Shown piece after piece: positions 54,030-62,237 of a stretch of DNA of 62,237 nt (positions are counted from its first letter, which is position 1; each line of letters opens with the position of its first letter). The notes beneath the pieces are model-generated. The model was given only the letters and a program-made list of their open reading frames with translations. It was not told the origin of the DNA and made no database searches. The DNA is taken from the NCBI GenBank assembly GCA_017646785.1, contig JAGCLX010000077.1, forward strand, positions 1-62,237, read 5' to 3'. This DNA comes from Alistipes sp. Its GTDB lineage: Bacteria > Bacteroidota > Bacteroidia > Bacteroidales > Rikenellaceae. Position numbers and translations under genes: made by a program.

Positions 54030-54728
54030 ATGACAAATTACACAACTACTGGGGCTGGCACACAGTCGATGGTATCGGCGCTCTTCAAGAGCCTCTATAT
54101 GCAGATGGCGGCAGCCCTCACCTTGACAGGTCTTACCGCCTATTTCACATCACAGTCACAGGCATTTTGGGCCACACTTGCCACAAATCCATCACTATTA
54201 TGGATATTGCTCATCGCACAAATTGGCTTGGTCATTTGGCTCTCTGCACGCGTTATGAGAATGTCTATAGGCATGGCAATAATACTCTTTATTGCCTACT
54301 CCGTGCTTACGGGCATCACCCTGTCATCTATCTTCTTGGTCTATGACATGGGCACCATCTCCACAACGTTCTTCGTAACAGCGGGCACATTCCTAACGAT
54401 GAGCATTGTGGGTTACACCACACGCATGGACCTTTCGCGCATTGGTAACCTACTCCTCATGTTGCTCATCGGCGTTATCATCGCTACGATTGTCAATATC
54501 TTCGTTGCCTCATCAACACTCTACTGGGTAATCACCTATGTGGGTGTTATAGTCTTCGTTGGACTTATTGCATGGGATACACAGAAGCTACGCACACTCT
54601 TTTTGGAGTATGGCTCCGCAGATGAAGGTGGCCAGCGCTTAGCACTCCTCGGTGCTCTGACCCTCTACCTCGACTTCATAAATCTCTTCCTCCACCTCCT
54701 ACGCATATTTGGCGGTAACAGAGATTAA
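54030..54728 (+). CDS. Bax inhibitor-1/YccA family membrane protein
   Basis: A 232-residue inner-membrane protein with seven hydrophobic segments. The first cytoplasmic part ends MVSALFKSLYMQMAAALTLTGLTAYF, later come LTGITLSSIFLVYDMGTI and the family end FVGLIAWDTQKLRTLFLEY and ALTLYLDFINLFLHLLRIFGGNRD. Bacterial members such as BsYetJ leak calcium in a pH-dependent way, and YccA modulates FtsH. The ATG at 54030 fits both the promoter and the family N terminus; the in-frame ATG at 53907 precedes the promoter. Confidence 0.93.
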   Translation: MTNYTTTGAGTQSMVSALFKSLYMQMAAALTLTGLTAYFTSQSQAFWATLATNPSLLWILLIAQIGLVIWLSARVMRMSIGMAIILFIAYSVLTGITLSSIFLVYDMGTISTTFFVTAGTFLTMSIVGYTTRMDLSRIGNLLLMLLIGVIIATIVNIFVASSTLYWVITYVGVIVFVGLIAWDTQKLRTLFLEYGSADEGGQRLALLGALTLYLDFINLFLHLLRIFGGNRD

Positions 54729-54749
54729 TCTCAAATATACATAACACAC

Positions 54750-54781
54750 AAAAGGCTGTTCCAATTGTGGAACAGCCTTTT
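54750..54781. terminator. Bidirectional terminator
   Basis: A 13-bp perfect stem (AAAAGGCTGTTCC / GGAACAGCCTTTT) with a 6-base loop and T residues on both sides. It ends the Bax inhibitor-like gene and, on the other strand, tRNA-Arg. Confidence 0.88.
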
Positions 54782-54804
54782 ATTTTCACTCATACATCAC
54801 AATG

Positions 54805-54876
54805 TAGCCCCTCCGAGACTCGAACTCGGATCTAAGGTTTAGGAAACCTTCGTTCTATCCCTTGAACTAAAGAGCC
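54805..54876 (-). tRNA. tRNA-Arg (anticodon CCU)
   Basis: The minus strand folds as a cloverleaf: acceptor GGCTCTT with AGGGGCT (three wobble pairs), D stem GTTC/GAAC, anticodon stem AAGGT/ACCTT with loop TTCCTAA (anticodon CCT), T stem CCGAG/CTCGG with TTCGAGT, and discriminator A. CCA is not encoded. The U-G pairs in the acceptor stem resemble those of other tRNA-Arg(CCU). Confidence 0.92.
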
Positions 54877-54886
54877 AAACAGATTG

Positions 54887-54917
54887 CAAATATAGCGAAT
54901 AAATTGATACAATCAAA
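54887..54917 (-). promoter_or_regulatory. Promoter of tRNA-Arg
   Basis: On the minus strand: TTTG (54917-54914), a 19-base spacer and TATATTTG (54894-54887), 10 bases upstream of the tRNA. The remaining gap up to 55103 is AT-rich with nothing recognised. Confidence 0.75.
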
Positions 54918-55103
54918 GAGGATGGTTAAAAATCTACTCTTTGGGTATGCGAAATATGGTAGCATGATAGGTCTATTTTACTTGCAGAATAGTTTTTTGC
55001 CGAAAAATTCATACATCATAACCGCATAAACACCTAATTGACAGCACATAGCAAATAATATATTCTAAAATTAATATTTCTGCAATAAGAAAATCGGTTG
55101 AAT

Positions 55104-55135
55104 TTTGCAAAGGTGACAAAATTTTATTATATTTG
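55104..55135 (+). promoter_or_regulatory. Promoter of the acyl-CoA synthetase gene
   Basis: TTTG (55104-55107), a 20-base spacer and TATATTTG (55128-55135), 44 bases before the ATG. Confidence 0.75.
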
Positions 55136-55179
55136 TAGTCGCAAAATAGTGAAGAGTATAATTCCAAAACATAATAAAT

Positions 55180-56880
55180 ATGCTGGAACAGAATCTTATT
55201 AAGCTCTATGAGCAGAGCTTCCGCGACAACCGCGAGATGTCAGCTTTGACAGACTACTTCAAGGGTGAGTCATTCTCATACTACGAGGTTGCTAAGGAGG
55301 TGGCAAAGCTACACCTCATGTTCAAGGAGGCAGGCATTGAAAAGGGTGATAAAATTGCACTCATCGGTCGTAACAACACTCGCTGGTGCATAAGCTATAT
55401 CGCTACAATCACATATGGTGCAGTCATCGTGCCCATTCTTCAGGACTTCAACCCCAACGATGTGATTAACATCATCAACCACTCGGAAAGTAAGATGCTC
55501 TTCCTGGGTGACAACTTCTGGGATGATATCGAGGGCGACCAGATTCCTGCCATCAAGGCTGTCTTCTCGCTCACCGACTTCCATGTTATCCACGAGAAGG
55601 GAGGCGACAAGCTCACCAACTACATGAAGAACATGACCCAGAACTACCGCGAGGCATATCCACGCGGATTTAGCATAGACGACATCAAGTATTCTGACAT
55701 ACCTAACGATGCTGTGTGCTTGCTAAACTACACATCGGGTACTACTGGTTCATCAAAGGGCGTTATGCTTACCGTAAACAATCTTACTGGTAATGTCATC
55801 TTCGCTAAGAACATGAAGAACCCCGACACAGGTGACTACTACTTCCGCAAGGGCTCACGCACATTGTCGTTCTTGCCTTTGGCACACGCTTATGGATGTA
55901 CATTCGACTTCTTGTCACCCCTCGCATGCGGCGGTCACATCACCCTACTCGGCCGTATTCCTTCGCCAAAGATTCTTGTAGAGGCTATGAAGGTTACTCG
56001 CCCCACAACAGTGTGCTCAGTGCCCCTCATCCTCGAGAAGGTATACCGCAAGAGCATCCTTCCTATGTTGGAGCAGGGCCCAATGAGTATCGCTATGCGT
56101 ATTCCATTGCTTAACACAGCCATCTACTCTACCATCAAGTCGCGTCTTATGGAGCAGTTCGGTGGTTGCATCGAGATTTTCATCGTGGGTGGCGCTGCAC
56201 TCAACCAGGAGACTGAGAACTTCTTGCGTAAGATTAAGTTCCCAATCACTGTGGGCTACGGCATGACAGAGTGCGCACCTCTCATCAGCTTCGAGTTGCC
56301 TCAGTACTTTAAGTTAGGCTCATGTGGCCGTGTCCTCGAGGGACTTTTGGAGCCTCGCATCGACTCACGCGATCCCCAGAATATCCCTGGCGAGCTCTTA
56401 ATTCGTGGTGAGCACGTCATGGCTGGTTACTACAAGAATGATAGCGCCACAAAGGCTGTGTTGGATGAGGATGGATGGTTGCATACGGGCGACATGTGTA
56501 CCATGGATAGCGACAGAACGCTCTACATACGTGGTCGTTGCAAGACTATGATCCTCTCAGGCTCTGGCCAGAACATCTACCCCGAGGAGATTGAGGAGCG
56601 CTTGAATAACCTTTATATGGTTGCTGAGTCGTTGGTTATCGAGAACAATGGCCGCCTCACAGCTTTGGTTGTTCCCGACTACGAGTTGGCAAATGCCGAG
56701 GGCGTAGCATTGGATAACCTACAGGAGATTATGGATGAGAACCTCAAGCAGCTCAACACTATGGTTGCATCGTATGAGAAGGTTGCAAACATCGTAATCC
56801 ACCGCGAGGAGTTCGTTAAGACACCTAAGCGTAGCATCAAGCGTTATCTATATAGCGCTGAGCGCCTCAACCTCAACTAA
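55180..56880 (+). CDS. AMP-dependent synthetase/long-chain acyl-CoA ligase
   Basis: A 566-residue adenylate-forming enzyme with the AMP signature YTSGTTGSSKGVMLT (about residues 186-200), VGYGMTECAPLISFE, the hinge region GWLHTGDMCTMDSDRTLYIRGR, and the catalytic Lys region TPKRSIKRYLY near the C terminus. It activates a fatty acid with ATP and CoA. The exact chain length is not known. Codon use is fairly biased, suggesting good expression. A strong terminator follows. Confidence 0.9.
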   Translation: MLEQNLIKLYEQSFRDNREMSALTDYFKGESFSYYEVAKEVAKLHLMFKEAGIEKGDKIALIGRNNTRWCISYIATITYGAVIVPILQDFNPNDVINIINHSESKMLFLGDNFWDDIEGDQIPAIKAVFSLTDFHVIHEKGGDKLTNYMKNMTQNYREAYPRGFSIDDIKYSDIPNDAVCLLNYTSGTTGSSKGVMLTVNNLTGNVIFAKNMKNPDTGDYYFRKGSRTLSFLPLAHAYGCTFDFLSPLACGGHITLLGRIPSPKILVEAMKVTRPTTVCSVPLILEKVYRKSILPMLEQGPMSIAMRIPLLNTAIYSTIKSRLMEQFGGCIEIFIVGGAALNQETENFLRKIKFPITVGYGMTECAPLISFELPQYFKLGSCGRVLEGLLEPRIDSRDPQNIPGELLIRGEHVMAGYYKNDSATKAVLDEDGWLHTGDMCTMDSDRTLYIRGRCKTMILSGSGQNIYPEEIEERLNNLYMVAESLVIENNGRLTALVVPDYELANAEGVALDNLQEIMDENLKQLNTMVASYEKVANIVIHREEFVKTPKRSIKRYLYSAERLNLN

Positions 56881-56899
56881 TTGAGAGGCATATAAAAAA

Positions 56900-56933
56900 C
56901 AATAACGCCCACTCGTGTGAGTGGGCGTTATTG
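56900..56933. terminator. Strong bidirectional terminator
   Basis: A 15-bp perfect stem (56900-56914 with 56919-56933) with a GTGT loop, followed by TTTTAT on the plus strand. It separates the acyl-CoA ligase gene from the convergent membrane protein gene. Confidence 0.9.
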
Positions 56934-56952
56934 TTTTATGCGGGCAAAGATG

Positions 56953-57579
56953 TTAATCCTCGCGCACTACATGACCGCCGTCAACCTTCTTCCAACGATC
57001 ACCCTTATCATCTACATAGGTATCATAGCTTGTCTCCTTAAGCTTGCGCTCAAAGCCACTCTCATCGGTAATAGTAGCATCGTACTCCTCCTCTTTTGAC
57101 GAAGAACGTGAAGAACGTGAAGAGCTACCACCAAGCATCGCCAATATAACCTTTAGAGCTACCCACAAGCATACAAACAAAAGTGTGATAACACTACCCA
57201 AAACGCCACCGATGAAGCCCAACAAGCAGGCTACCAACATGAAGAGTGAACGCCATATACAACGGCTCAATTTTGCCTCCACGGAGAATGCTCTATAGAA
57301 ACATACAGAGATAGTCAAGAAGAGGAGATATGGGATGATGTGACAAACGATACCCCATGAGCTAAAGCCCAAATCGAATGGGTTGTCGCTACATACCATA
57401 GAGTATATAGATACCACAAAGCCAAGTATAGCACCGAGGCAGATAGATATGTATAGACACACATTACCCATAGGCACATAACTACCATTATCAAATAGTT
57501 TAGCATCGATAGACTTATATTTCTTAATAAAGAAGTATAGAGCGACAATCGCCAATATCGCTATTATAATCTGAACCAT
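56953..57579 (-). CDS. Membrane protein of unknown function
   Basis: A 208-residue protein with four hydrophobic segments (about 1-18, 38-62, 76-96 and 108-146), a Ser/Arg linker (GGSSSRSSRSSSKEEE), and a C-terminal soluble part that looks like a short beta motif (YDATITDESGFERKLKETSYDTYVDDKGDRWKKVDGG). No family is recognised. It shares the strand with the 73-residue membrane protein gene 109 bases upstream and may be co-transcribed with it. Confidence 0.7.
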   Translation of the reverse strand: MVQIIIAILAIVALYFFIKKYKSIDAKLFDNGSYVPMGNVCLYISICLGAILGFVVSIYSMVCSDNPFDLGFSSWGIVCHIIPYLLFLTISVCFYRAFSVEAKLSRCIWRSLFMLVACLLGFIGGVLGSVITLLFVCLWVALKVILAMLGGSSSRSSRSSSKEEEYDATITDESGFERKLKETSYDTYVDDKGDRWKKVDGGHVVRED

Positions 57580-57688
57580 AATTATTCTGTTTACTTAATT
57601 AATCCAACACTACCGCTCAACATAGTCTACATGATTAGACGATGCGAGCAATCACTTAATAAATAGGGTTAGCCGTACAACATTTTTA

Positions 57689-57910
57689 CTATTCAGCCCA
57701 ACCCTCATTTGCCATTTCCTCATAATCCTCATCGGTGATATAGTCCATAGTCTCGTAGAAAACCTCCTCCTCGACAATATCGCTATTCTCCGACGACACA
57801 TACTGTCTTCCAATGACAAAGAAATAGACAAGCGATAGAATTAGAAAACAACAGCTCGCAGCGATTAAGCCCTTGGCCGTTGGCGATAACTTTGATTTAG
57901 TCTGTTCCAT
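57689..57910 (-). CDS. Small single-pass membrane protein with acidic tail
   Basis: A 73-residue protein: cytoplasmic start MEQTKSKLSPTAKG, one membrane helix (about 15-33, LIAASCCFLILSLVYFFVI), and an outer tail with many Glu and Asp (DIVEEEVFYETMDY, TDEDYEEM). A canonical promoter lies 34 bases upstream, which supports a real gene. Function is unknown. Confidence 0.65.
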   Translation of the reverse strand: MEQTKSKLSPTAKGLIAASCCFLILSLVYFFVIGRQYVSSENSDIVEEEVFYETMDYITDEDYEEMANEGWAE

Positions 57911-57944
57911 ATAAATTTAATTTAGTTAGTAGTCTATTGGTAGA

Positions 57945-57976
57945 CAAATTTACGAAATAAAAGTAAACAAAACAAA
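57945..57976 (-). promoter_or_regulatory. Promoter of the 73-residue membrane protein gene
   Basis: On the minus strand: TTTG (57976-57973), a 20-base spacer and TAAATTTG (57952-57945). Confidence 0.7.
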
Positions 57977-58007
57977 TTTTAATGCTGACTTATCACGCGA
58001 ATGTCGC

Positions 58008-58117
58008 GTCAGAGTGGTGTAGATGTGGCACTGATACGAAAAATGGCGGATGGGACATACTTGACGTATTTCCCATTCGCCATTTTGACTGAAGTGTCGC
58101 AGATGCGCCACTATCAC
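58008..58117 (+). repeat. Structured repeat, copy D (intact)
   Basis: A 110-bp element from GTCAGA to TATCAC, closely related to copy C. Compared with C, the outer stem has compensatory changes (T-A at 51942/52027 is A-T at 58021/58104; G-C at 51951/52018 is A-T at 58030/58095), while the C-C and G-A mismatches near the ends are kept. It ends 6 bases from the der stop codon on the minus strand. Confidence 0.85.
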
Positions 58118-58123
58118 GCAAAA

Positions 58124-59428
58124 TTACTTTTGGCGGAAATATATCTGAATAGGCACTCCCGAGAAGTCCCACTGCTCACGAAGCTTGTTCTCAAGGAAGC
58201 GACGGTACGACTCCTTGATATACTGTGGCAAGTTCACAAAGAAGGCGAACTGTGGCGTTGGCGTTGGGAGCTGCGTCACATACTTGATTTTGATATATTT
58301 GCCCTTTGTTGCTGCAGGAGGATAGTTCTCAATGAGAGGCAAGAAGAAGTCGTTGAGCTCTGAGGTAGAGATACGACGCTTACGTGACTCATATACGCGG
58401 ATTGCTGCCTGGAGCACATCGAGAATACGCTGCTTGTTGATTACCGATGTGAAGATGATTGGAATATCGCTGAATGGAGCGAGCTTCTTCTCGAGGAACT
58501 CACGCCACACCTTCATGGTGTTGCTATCCTTCTCCACGAGGTCCCACTTGTTAACTACAATCACACAGCCCTTGCGGTTACGCACGATGAGGTTGTGGAT
58601 GTTCAAGTCCTGTGACTCGATACCCTGCTCCGCGTCGAGCATAAGCACACAGACATCAGAGTTCTCGATAGCACGAATGGAGCGCATAACAGAGTAGAAC
58701 TCAAGGTCCTCGGTCACCTTACCCTTCTTACGCATGCCGGCGGTATCGACGAGATAGAAGTCCATGCCGTACATATTGTAGCGAGTGTGGATGGAGTCGC
58801 GCGTTGTACCCGCAACGTTGGTCACGATATTACGCTCGGTGCCCAGAAGTGCGTTAGTCATTGACGACTTACCCACATTAGGACGACCCACGATTGTGAT
58901 ACGTGGGAGCGAAGCATCGTACTCAGCAGATGTATCCTCAGGGAGGTTAGCAAGGATGGCATCCATCATATCACCAGTACCGCTACCCGACATTGAGCTG
59001 ATGCAGAAAGGCTCACCAAGGCCCAAGGCATGGAACTCGTGTGAGTAGTAGATAAGGTCGTATGTGTCAACCTTATTACATACGAGCATCACCTTCTTAC
59101 CCGAACGACGAAGGATATCGGCCATCATCATATCGAGGTCGGTGATACCTGTGCGCACCTCAACGAGGAAGAGGATGAGGTCTGCCTCCTCGATTGCGAG
59201 CATCACCTGACGGCGAATCTCGTCCTCGAAGATATCCTCAGAGTTTACGGTGTAACCACCTGTGTCGATTACAGAAAACTCCTTACCATTCCAGTCAGTC
59301 TTACCATAGTGACGGTCACGTGTTGTACCAGCCGTCTCATCGACGATAGCCTGACGCTGACCCACAAGGCGATTAAAAAGTGTTGACTTACCCACATTAG
59401 GGCGACCTACGATTGCAACAAGACTCAT
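58124..59428 (-). CDS. der: Ribosome biogenesis GTPase Der (EngA)
   Basis: Der is an essential double GTPase that helps assemble the 50S subunit. The 434-residue protein has two G domains: [16 protein letters not shown] and NKVD in the first (residues about 8-160), and [16 protein letters not shown] and NKWD in the second (about 175-350). A KH-like C-terminal domain follows. Its length is typical. Structured repeat D lies just past its stop codon. Confidence 0.97.
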   Translation of the reverse strand: MSLVAIVGRPNVGKSTLFNRLVGQRQAIVDETAGTTRDRHYGKTDWNGKEFSVIDTGGYTVNSEDIFEDEIRRQVMLAIEEADLILFLVEVRTGITDLDMMMADILRRSGKKVMLVCNKVDTYDLIYYSHEFHALGLGEPFCISSMSGSGTGDMMDAILANLPEDTSAEYDASLPRITIVGRPNVGKSSMTNALLGTERNIVTNVAGTTRDSIHTRYNMYGMDFYLVDTAGMRKKGKVTEDLEFYSVMRSIRAIENSDVCVLMLDAEQGIESQDLNIHNLIVRNRKGCVIVVNKWDLVEKDSNTMKVWREFLEKKLAPFSDIPIIFTSVINKQRILDVLQAAIRVYESRKRRISTSELNDFFLPLIENYPPAATKGKYIKIKYVTQLPTPTPQFAFFVNLPQYIKESYRRFLENKLREQWDFSGVPIQIYFRQK

Positions 59429-59473
59429 AGCTTTATATCATTTATATTACTTTCTCATATACATATTACGCCA

Positions 59474-59481
59474 CAAAGATA
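59474..59481 (-). promoter_or_regulatory. -7 element of der
   Basis: The minus strand reads TATCTTTG, 45 bases upstream of the der ATG. No clear -33 TTTG is seen. Confidence 0.55.
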
Positions 59482-59529
59482 GATAAAATCCACGGAATTT
59501 GAAAACTTTATAAAATAATTACGCAATAT

Positions 59530-59561
59530 TTTGGTTATTTTATCAAAAGTGAGTAACTTTG
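59530..59561 (+). promoter_or_regulatory. Promoter of the barrel gene at 59571
   Basis: TTTG (59530-59533), a 20-base spacer and TAACTTTG (59554-59561). The -7 box ends only 9 bases before the ATG at 59571, so the mRNA would have almost no leader. Confidence 0.75.
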
Positions 59562-59570
59562 AAGGATTGT

Positions 59571-60224
59571 ATGAGTTTAAAGAGTAAATATAAGAGTATA
59601 ATTGTAGTAGTGGCTACGGTGGTATCCTCAATTATTTGCATGGACACTGCCGCGGCACAAGAGATGCACTACTCGTACTACCCCAGCGACGACCTACCTA
59701 AAGTACGCATTGAGTGGGGCTTGGGCTTGGGCGGCTCCTACACCGGCATACAGCGTGTATCAACACCCTATGTGAGCCTCTCGCCACGACTGGGCATTGC
59801 GGGCCACTTGGATATGGCGGTGTGCTTCGGTAAATACTTCGCCATCGAGAGTGAGATCATCTACGAAGGTGCGTCAATCATGGCGGCCACAAAGAGCGTG
59901 GACCGCAGAATAAAGACTCGCACTGTGGACATTCCCGTACTCTTGTCGCTACGTCTGCTCAACAGCCGCATAAGAGTCAACGCCGGACCGCTATTCACGG
60001 TTATGAGCAGCGCGGAGTATACAGAGGGTGGCAACGCCATGTTTTATGGACCAGTGCACCCCACCTGGAACATCGCGGCAGGCATAGGCGTGGGACTTAC
60101 CCGCCACTTTATCCTCGAGGCACGATATGTCTATGCCCTTAAGGATAGCATAAACCAGTTTGGCGGCTTTGATTTCACAACACGCACATATCGCGTTACG
60201 GCGGGTGTTACGTTGTTGTTTTAA
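59571..60224 (+). CDS. Outer-membrane beta-barrel protein
   Basis: A 217-residue protein with a signal peptide (IIVVVATVVSSIICMDTAAAQ) and an eight-strand-type barrel: RIEWGLGLGGSYTGIQ, LGIAGHLDMAVCFGKYFAIESEI, VDIPVLLSLRLLNSRIRVNAGPLFTV, and the final strand YRVTAGVTLLF. This matches the outer-membrane beta-barrel (PorT or OmpW-like) class of Bacteroidetes. The ATG at 59571 was chosen; a TTG 12 bases upstream would fall inside the promoter -7 box. The PhoH gene follows after 20 bases. Confidence 0.82.
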   Translation: MSLKSKYKSIIVVVATVVSSIICMDTAAAQEMHYSYYPSDDLPKVRIEWGLGLGGSYTGIQRVSTPYVSLSPRLGIAGHLDMAVCFGKYFAIESEIIYEGASIMAATKSVDRRIKTRTVDIPVLLSLRLLNSRIRVNAGPLFTVMSSAEYTEGGNAMFYGPVHPTWNIAAGIGVGLTRHFILEARYVYALKDSINQFGGFDFTTRTYRVTAGVTLLF

Positions 60225-60244
60225 ATGGAAAGATATAACATACT

Positions 60245-61243
60245 ATGAGTGAAGATATTACAAAAGAGATATTGGTCGAAGGTGTAGATGCACGCGAGCT
60301 TTATGGTGCACAGGATGCCTACCTTGAGCAGATGCGCGAGCTATGCCCCAAGATTAAAATTGTGGCTCGTGGCGACAAGATCAAGGCACTCGGTTCGCGC
60401 AGCGACGTAGCGTCGTTCGAGCGTAGAATGAACGCCCTTGTGGAGTACTACATCAAGTATGGCCACATATCATCGGAGGTGGTGTCACAAGCCTTCTCTT
60501 CGAGCCTCGAGGAGCTATCGACAGAGCCACCCGCAGTGGATAAGGATGCCATCGTTTATGGTAACAATGGCAACATCATCCGTGCCCGCACTGTCAACCA
60601 ACAGAAGCTGGTGAAGTTAGCTGAGCGCAACGACCTGCTCTTCGCTGTGGGTCCCGCAGGCTCAGGTAAGACATATACAGCTATTGCCCTTGCTGTGCGC
60701 GCGCTCAAGGAGAAGGAGGTGCGACGCATCATCCTCACACGTCCCGCTGTGGAGGCTGGCGAGAAGCTCGGCTTTCTACCTGGCGACATGAAGGAGAAGC
60801 TCGACCCCTATTTGCAGCCACTCTACGACGCCCTTAACGACATGATACCTGCTGCTAAGTTACAGAAGTATATCGAGGAGGGCACAGTGCAGATTGCCCC
60901 TCTGGCATATATGCGTGGTCGCACACTGGATAACGCCTTTGTAATCCTCGATGAGGCACAGAACACGACTCTATCGCAGATAAAGATGTTTCTAACACGT
61001 ATGGGTCGAAATGCCAAATTCATCGTCACTGGAGATGTCACACAGATCGACCTACCCCGTCGCTCGGATAGCGGCCTTACGCGCGCAATGGAGACGCTCA
61101 AGAATATCGAGGGCATAGGCATTGTAGAGTTCGACAAGCGCGACATCGTACGCCATAGACTGGTGAAGTATATTGTCGATGCGTTTGACAAGCGCGAGGA
61201 GCTGGAAAACAGCCTTAAGCATACGAATAAAGAGCATAACTAA
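60245..61243 (+). CDS. PhoH-like ATPase
   Basis: A 332-residue cytoplasmic protein with Walker A GPAGSGKTYTA (about residues 137-147), RPAVEAGEKLGFLPGD, FVILDEAQNTT (Walker B) and FIVTGDVTQIDLP. The N-terminal 100 residues look like the KH-type RNA-binding domain of PhoH/YbeZ. E. coli YbeZ works with the endoribonuclease YbeY in rRNA processing. No ybeY is seen here. Confidence 0.92.
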   Translation: MSEDITKEILVEGVDARELYGAQDAYLEQMRELCPKIKIVARGDKIKALGSRSDVASFERRMNALVEYYIKYGHISSEVVSQAFSSSLEELSTEPPAVDKDAIVYGNNGNIIRARTVNQQKLVKLAERNDLLFAVGPAGSGKTYTAIALAVRALKEKEVRRIILTRPAVEAGEKLGFLPGDMKEKLDPYLQPLYDALNDMIPAAKLQKYIEEGTVQIAPLAYMRGRTLDNAFVILDEAQNTTLSQIKMFLTRMGRNAKFIVTGDVTQIDLPRRSDSGLTRAMETLKNIEGIGIVEFDKRDIVRHRLVKYIVDAFDKREELENSLKHTNKEHN

Positions 61244-61280
61244 GCATCTAAATAATTAACAACTAATAGATTAATTTATT

Positions 61281-62201
61281 ATGGACAAGAATTTGAAAGG
61301 ATTGAAGCCAGCATTGGTGTGGAAGCACTTTGCTGCAATTTGTGAGATTCCCCACCCCTCACACGAGGAGGATGCCATCCGCGCATACATCGTTAAGTGG
61401 GCAGAGGAGCTTGGCCTTGAGCATAAGGTAGACGAGGCTCAGAACGTATATGTATACAAGCCCGTAACACCTGGCATGGAGGACCGCAAGGGTATCATCC
61501 TTCAGGCACACACCGACATGGTGCCACAGAAGAACAACGACAAGGAGTTCAACTTCTCTACCGACCCTATCGAGGCATATATCGATGGCGAGTGGGTGAC
61601 AGCTAACGGCACAACACTTGGTGCTGACAACGGTATCGGTTTGGCAGCAGCTATGGCAGCTATGGAGGATGCAGACCTCGTACACGGTCCATTGGAGTGC
61701 CTCTTCACAGCTACCGAGGAGACAGGCATGGATGGTGCTTTCGGCCTTCAGAGCGGCATGCTCAAGGGCGACATCCTTCTCAACCTCGACTCTGAGACCG
61801 AGGGCGAGTTGTATGTGGGTTGCGCTGGCGGTATGGATGTAAACGTTACATTCAAGTATCGTGAGCAGGCTCTCGAGGGTAAGTTCGCAGCATACAAGGT
61901 TACTGTTAAGGGTTTGAAGGGTGGTCACTCAGGTATTCAGATTGGCACACAGCGCGCTAACGCTAACAAGGTGTTGTTCCGCTTGTTGCGCCAGGAAACC
62001 GAGTCATACGGCTTGGAGCTCGCAGCAGTAGAGGGTGGCAACATGCGTAACGCTATCCCCCGCGAGGCATGGGCTGTGGTTGTAGTACGCGAGGCTGAGA
62101 AGGCTATCTTCGAGGCTAACGTTAAGTCATACGAGAAGGTTATCATAAACGAGTTCGAGGGTATCGAGTACTCTATCGAAATCTTCGCAGAGCCTATCTA
62201 G
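61281..62201 (+). pseudogene. pepD: Aminoacyl-histidine dipeptidase (PepD), broken near the window end
   Basis: The 306 residues match the N-terminal part of PepD (M20 family), which cleaves Xaa-His dipeptides: QAHTDMVPQKN (first zinc His and Asp), TLGADNGIGLAAAMAA, FTATEETGMDGAFGL (catalytic Glu pair), LNLDSETEGELYVG and KGLKGGHSGIQI. Full PepD is about 480 residues, so some 170 are missing. The frame stops at TAG 62199-62201, 36 bases before the window ends. In the +1 frame the text continues CPKVIITHLESH, which could be the true continuation. The cause may be a frameshift, a sequencing error near a contig end, or real decay. Confidence 0.75.
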
Positions 62202-62237
62202 TGCCCAAAGGTAATCATTACACACCTTGAGTCACAC

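Overview
The window is chromosomal DNA from a member of the Bacteroidales. The signs are many promoters of the Bacteroidetes type (TTTG or TTGC, a spacer of about 20 bases, then TAnnTTTG), scarce Shine-Dalgarno sequences, TonB-dependent receptors, an FeoA-FeoB fusion, a histone H1-like small protein, DUF3575/DUF3868 proteins and a FimA/Mfa1-type fimbrial operon. A Rikenellaceae (Alistipes-like) host is a guess. I see no insertion sequence, phage, integrase or CRISPR array.

Layout. 1-6.0 kb: a minus-strand operon parA-parB-DUF5683-mltD-mnmE (chromosome partition, wall turnover, tRNA modification). 6.0-9.2 kb: a TonB receptor plus a PnuC-family permease behind a TPP riboswitch, so most likely thiamine uptake. 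9.2-12.4 kb: three related exported barrel-like proteins and a lipoprotein, preceded by stacked dyads. 12.4-17.7 kb: MFS transporter, then rpe, an ABC-F ATPase, rlmB and a zinc peptidase-like gene. 17.7-21.6 kb: a metal-handling operon (Cys/His-rich small protein, TonB receptor, HMA protein with a His-rich tail), then a 57-residue histone H1-like gene. 21.8-24.4 kb: feoAB and a 47-residue FeoB-associated protein. 24.4-31.8 kb: ligA, dapA, a DUF4919 protein, a clostripain-like lipoprotein and ffh. 31.9-32.2 kb: tRNA-Lys and tRNA-Asp. 32.4-48.6 kb: a divergent fimbrial locus, with a membrane-spanning TPR-HTH regulator facing DUF3575, DUF3868, two major fimbrillins, an Mfa2-like anchor and three large lipoprotein subunits. 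48.7-51.7 kb: rplM-rpsI-rpsB-tsf. 52-62 kb: Na/Pi cotransporter, Bax inhibitor-like protein, tRNA-Arg, acyl-CoA synthetase, two small membrane proteins, der, a barrel protein, a PhoH-like ATPase and a pepD that breaks off near the window end.

The least expected signal is a family of about 112-bp structured repeats (21203-21314, 21326-21438, 51929-52040, 58008-58117). Each folds end to end into a long hairpin. The three intact copies share the same two terminal mismatches, two of them show compensatory base changes, and all have the same end facing the stop codon of a minus-strand gene. A second coherent signal is in the fimbrial locus: all five polymer-type subunits carry a Thr-Arg-(Ala/Gly) site about 28-36 residues after the lipobox Cys, while the Mfa2-like anchor lacks it. 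This fits maturation by an arginine-specific protease.
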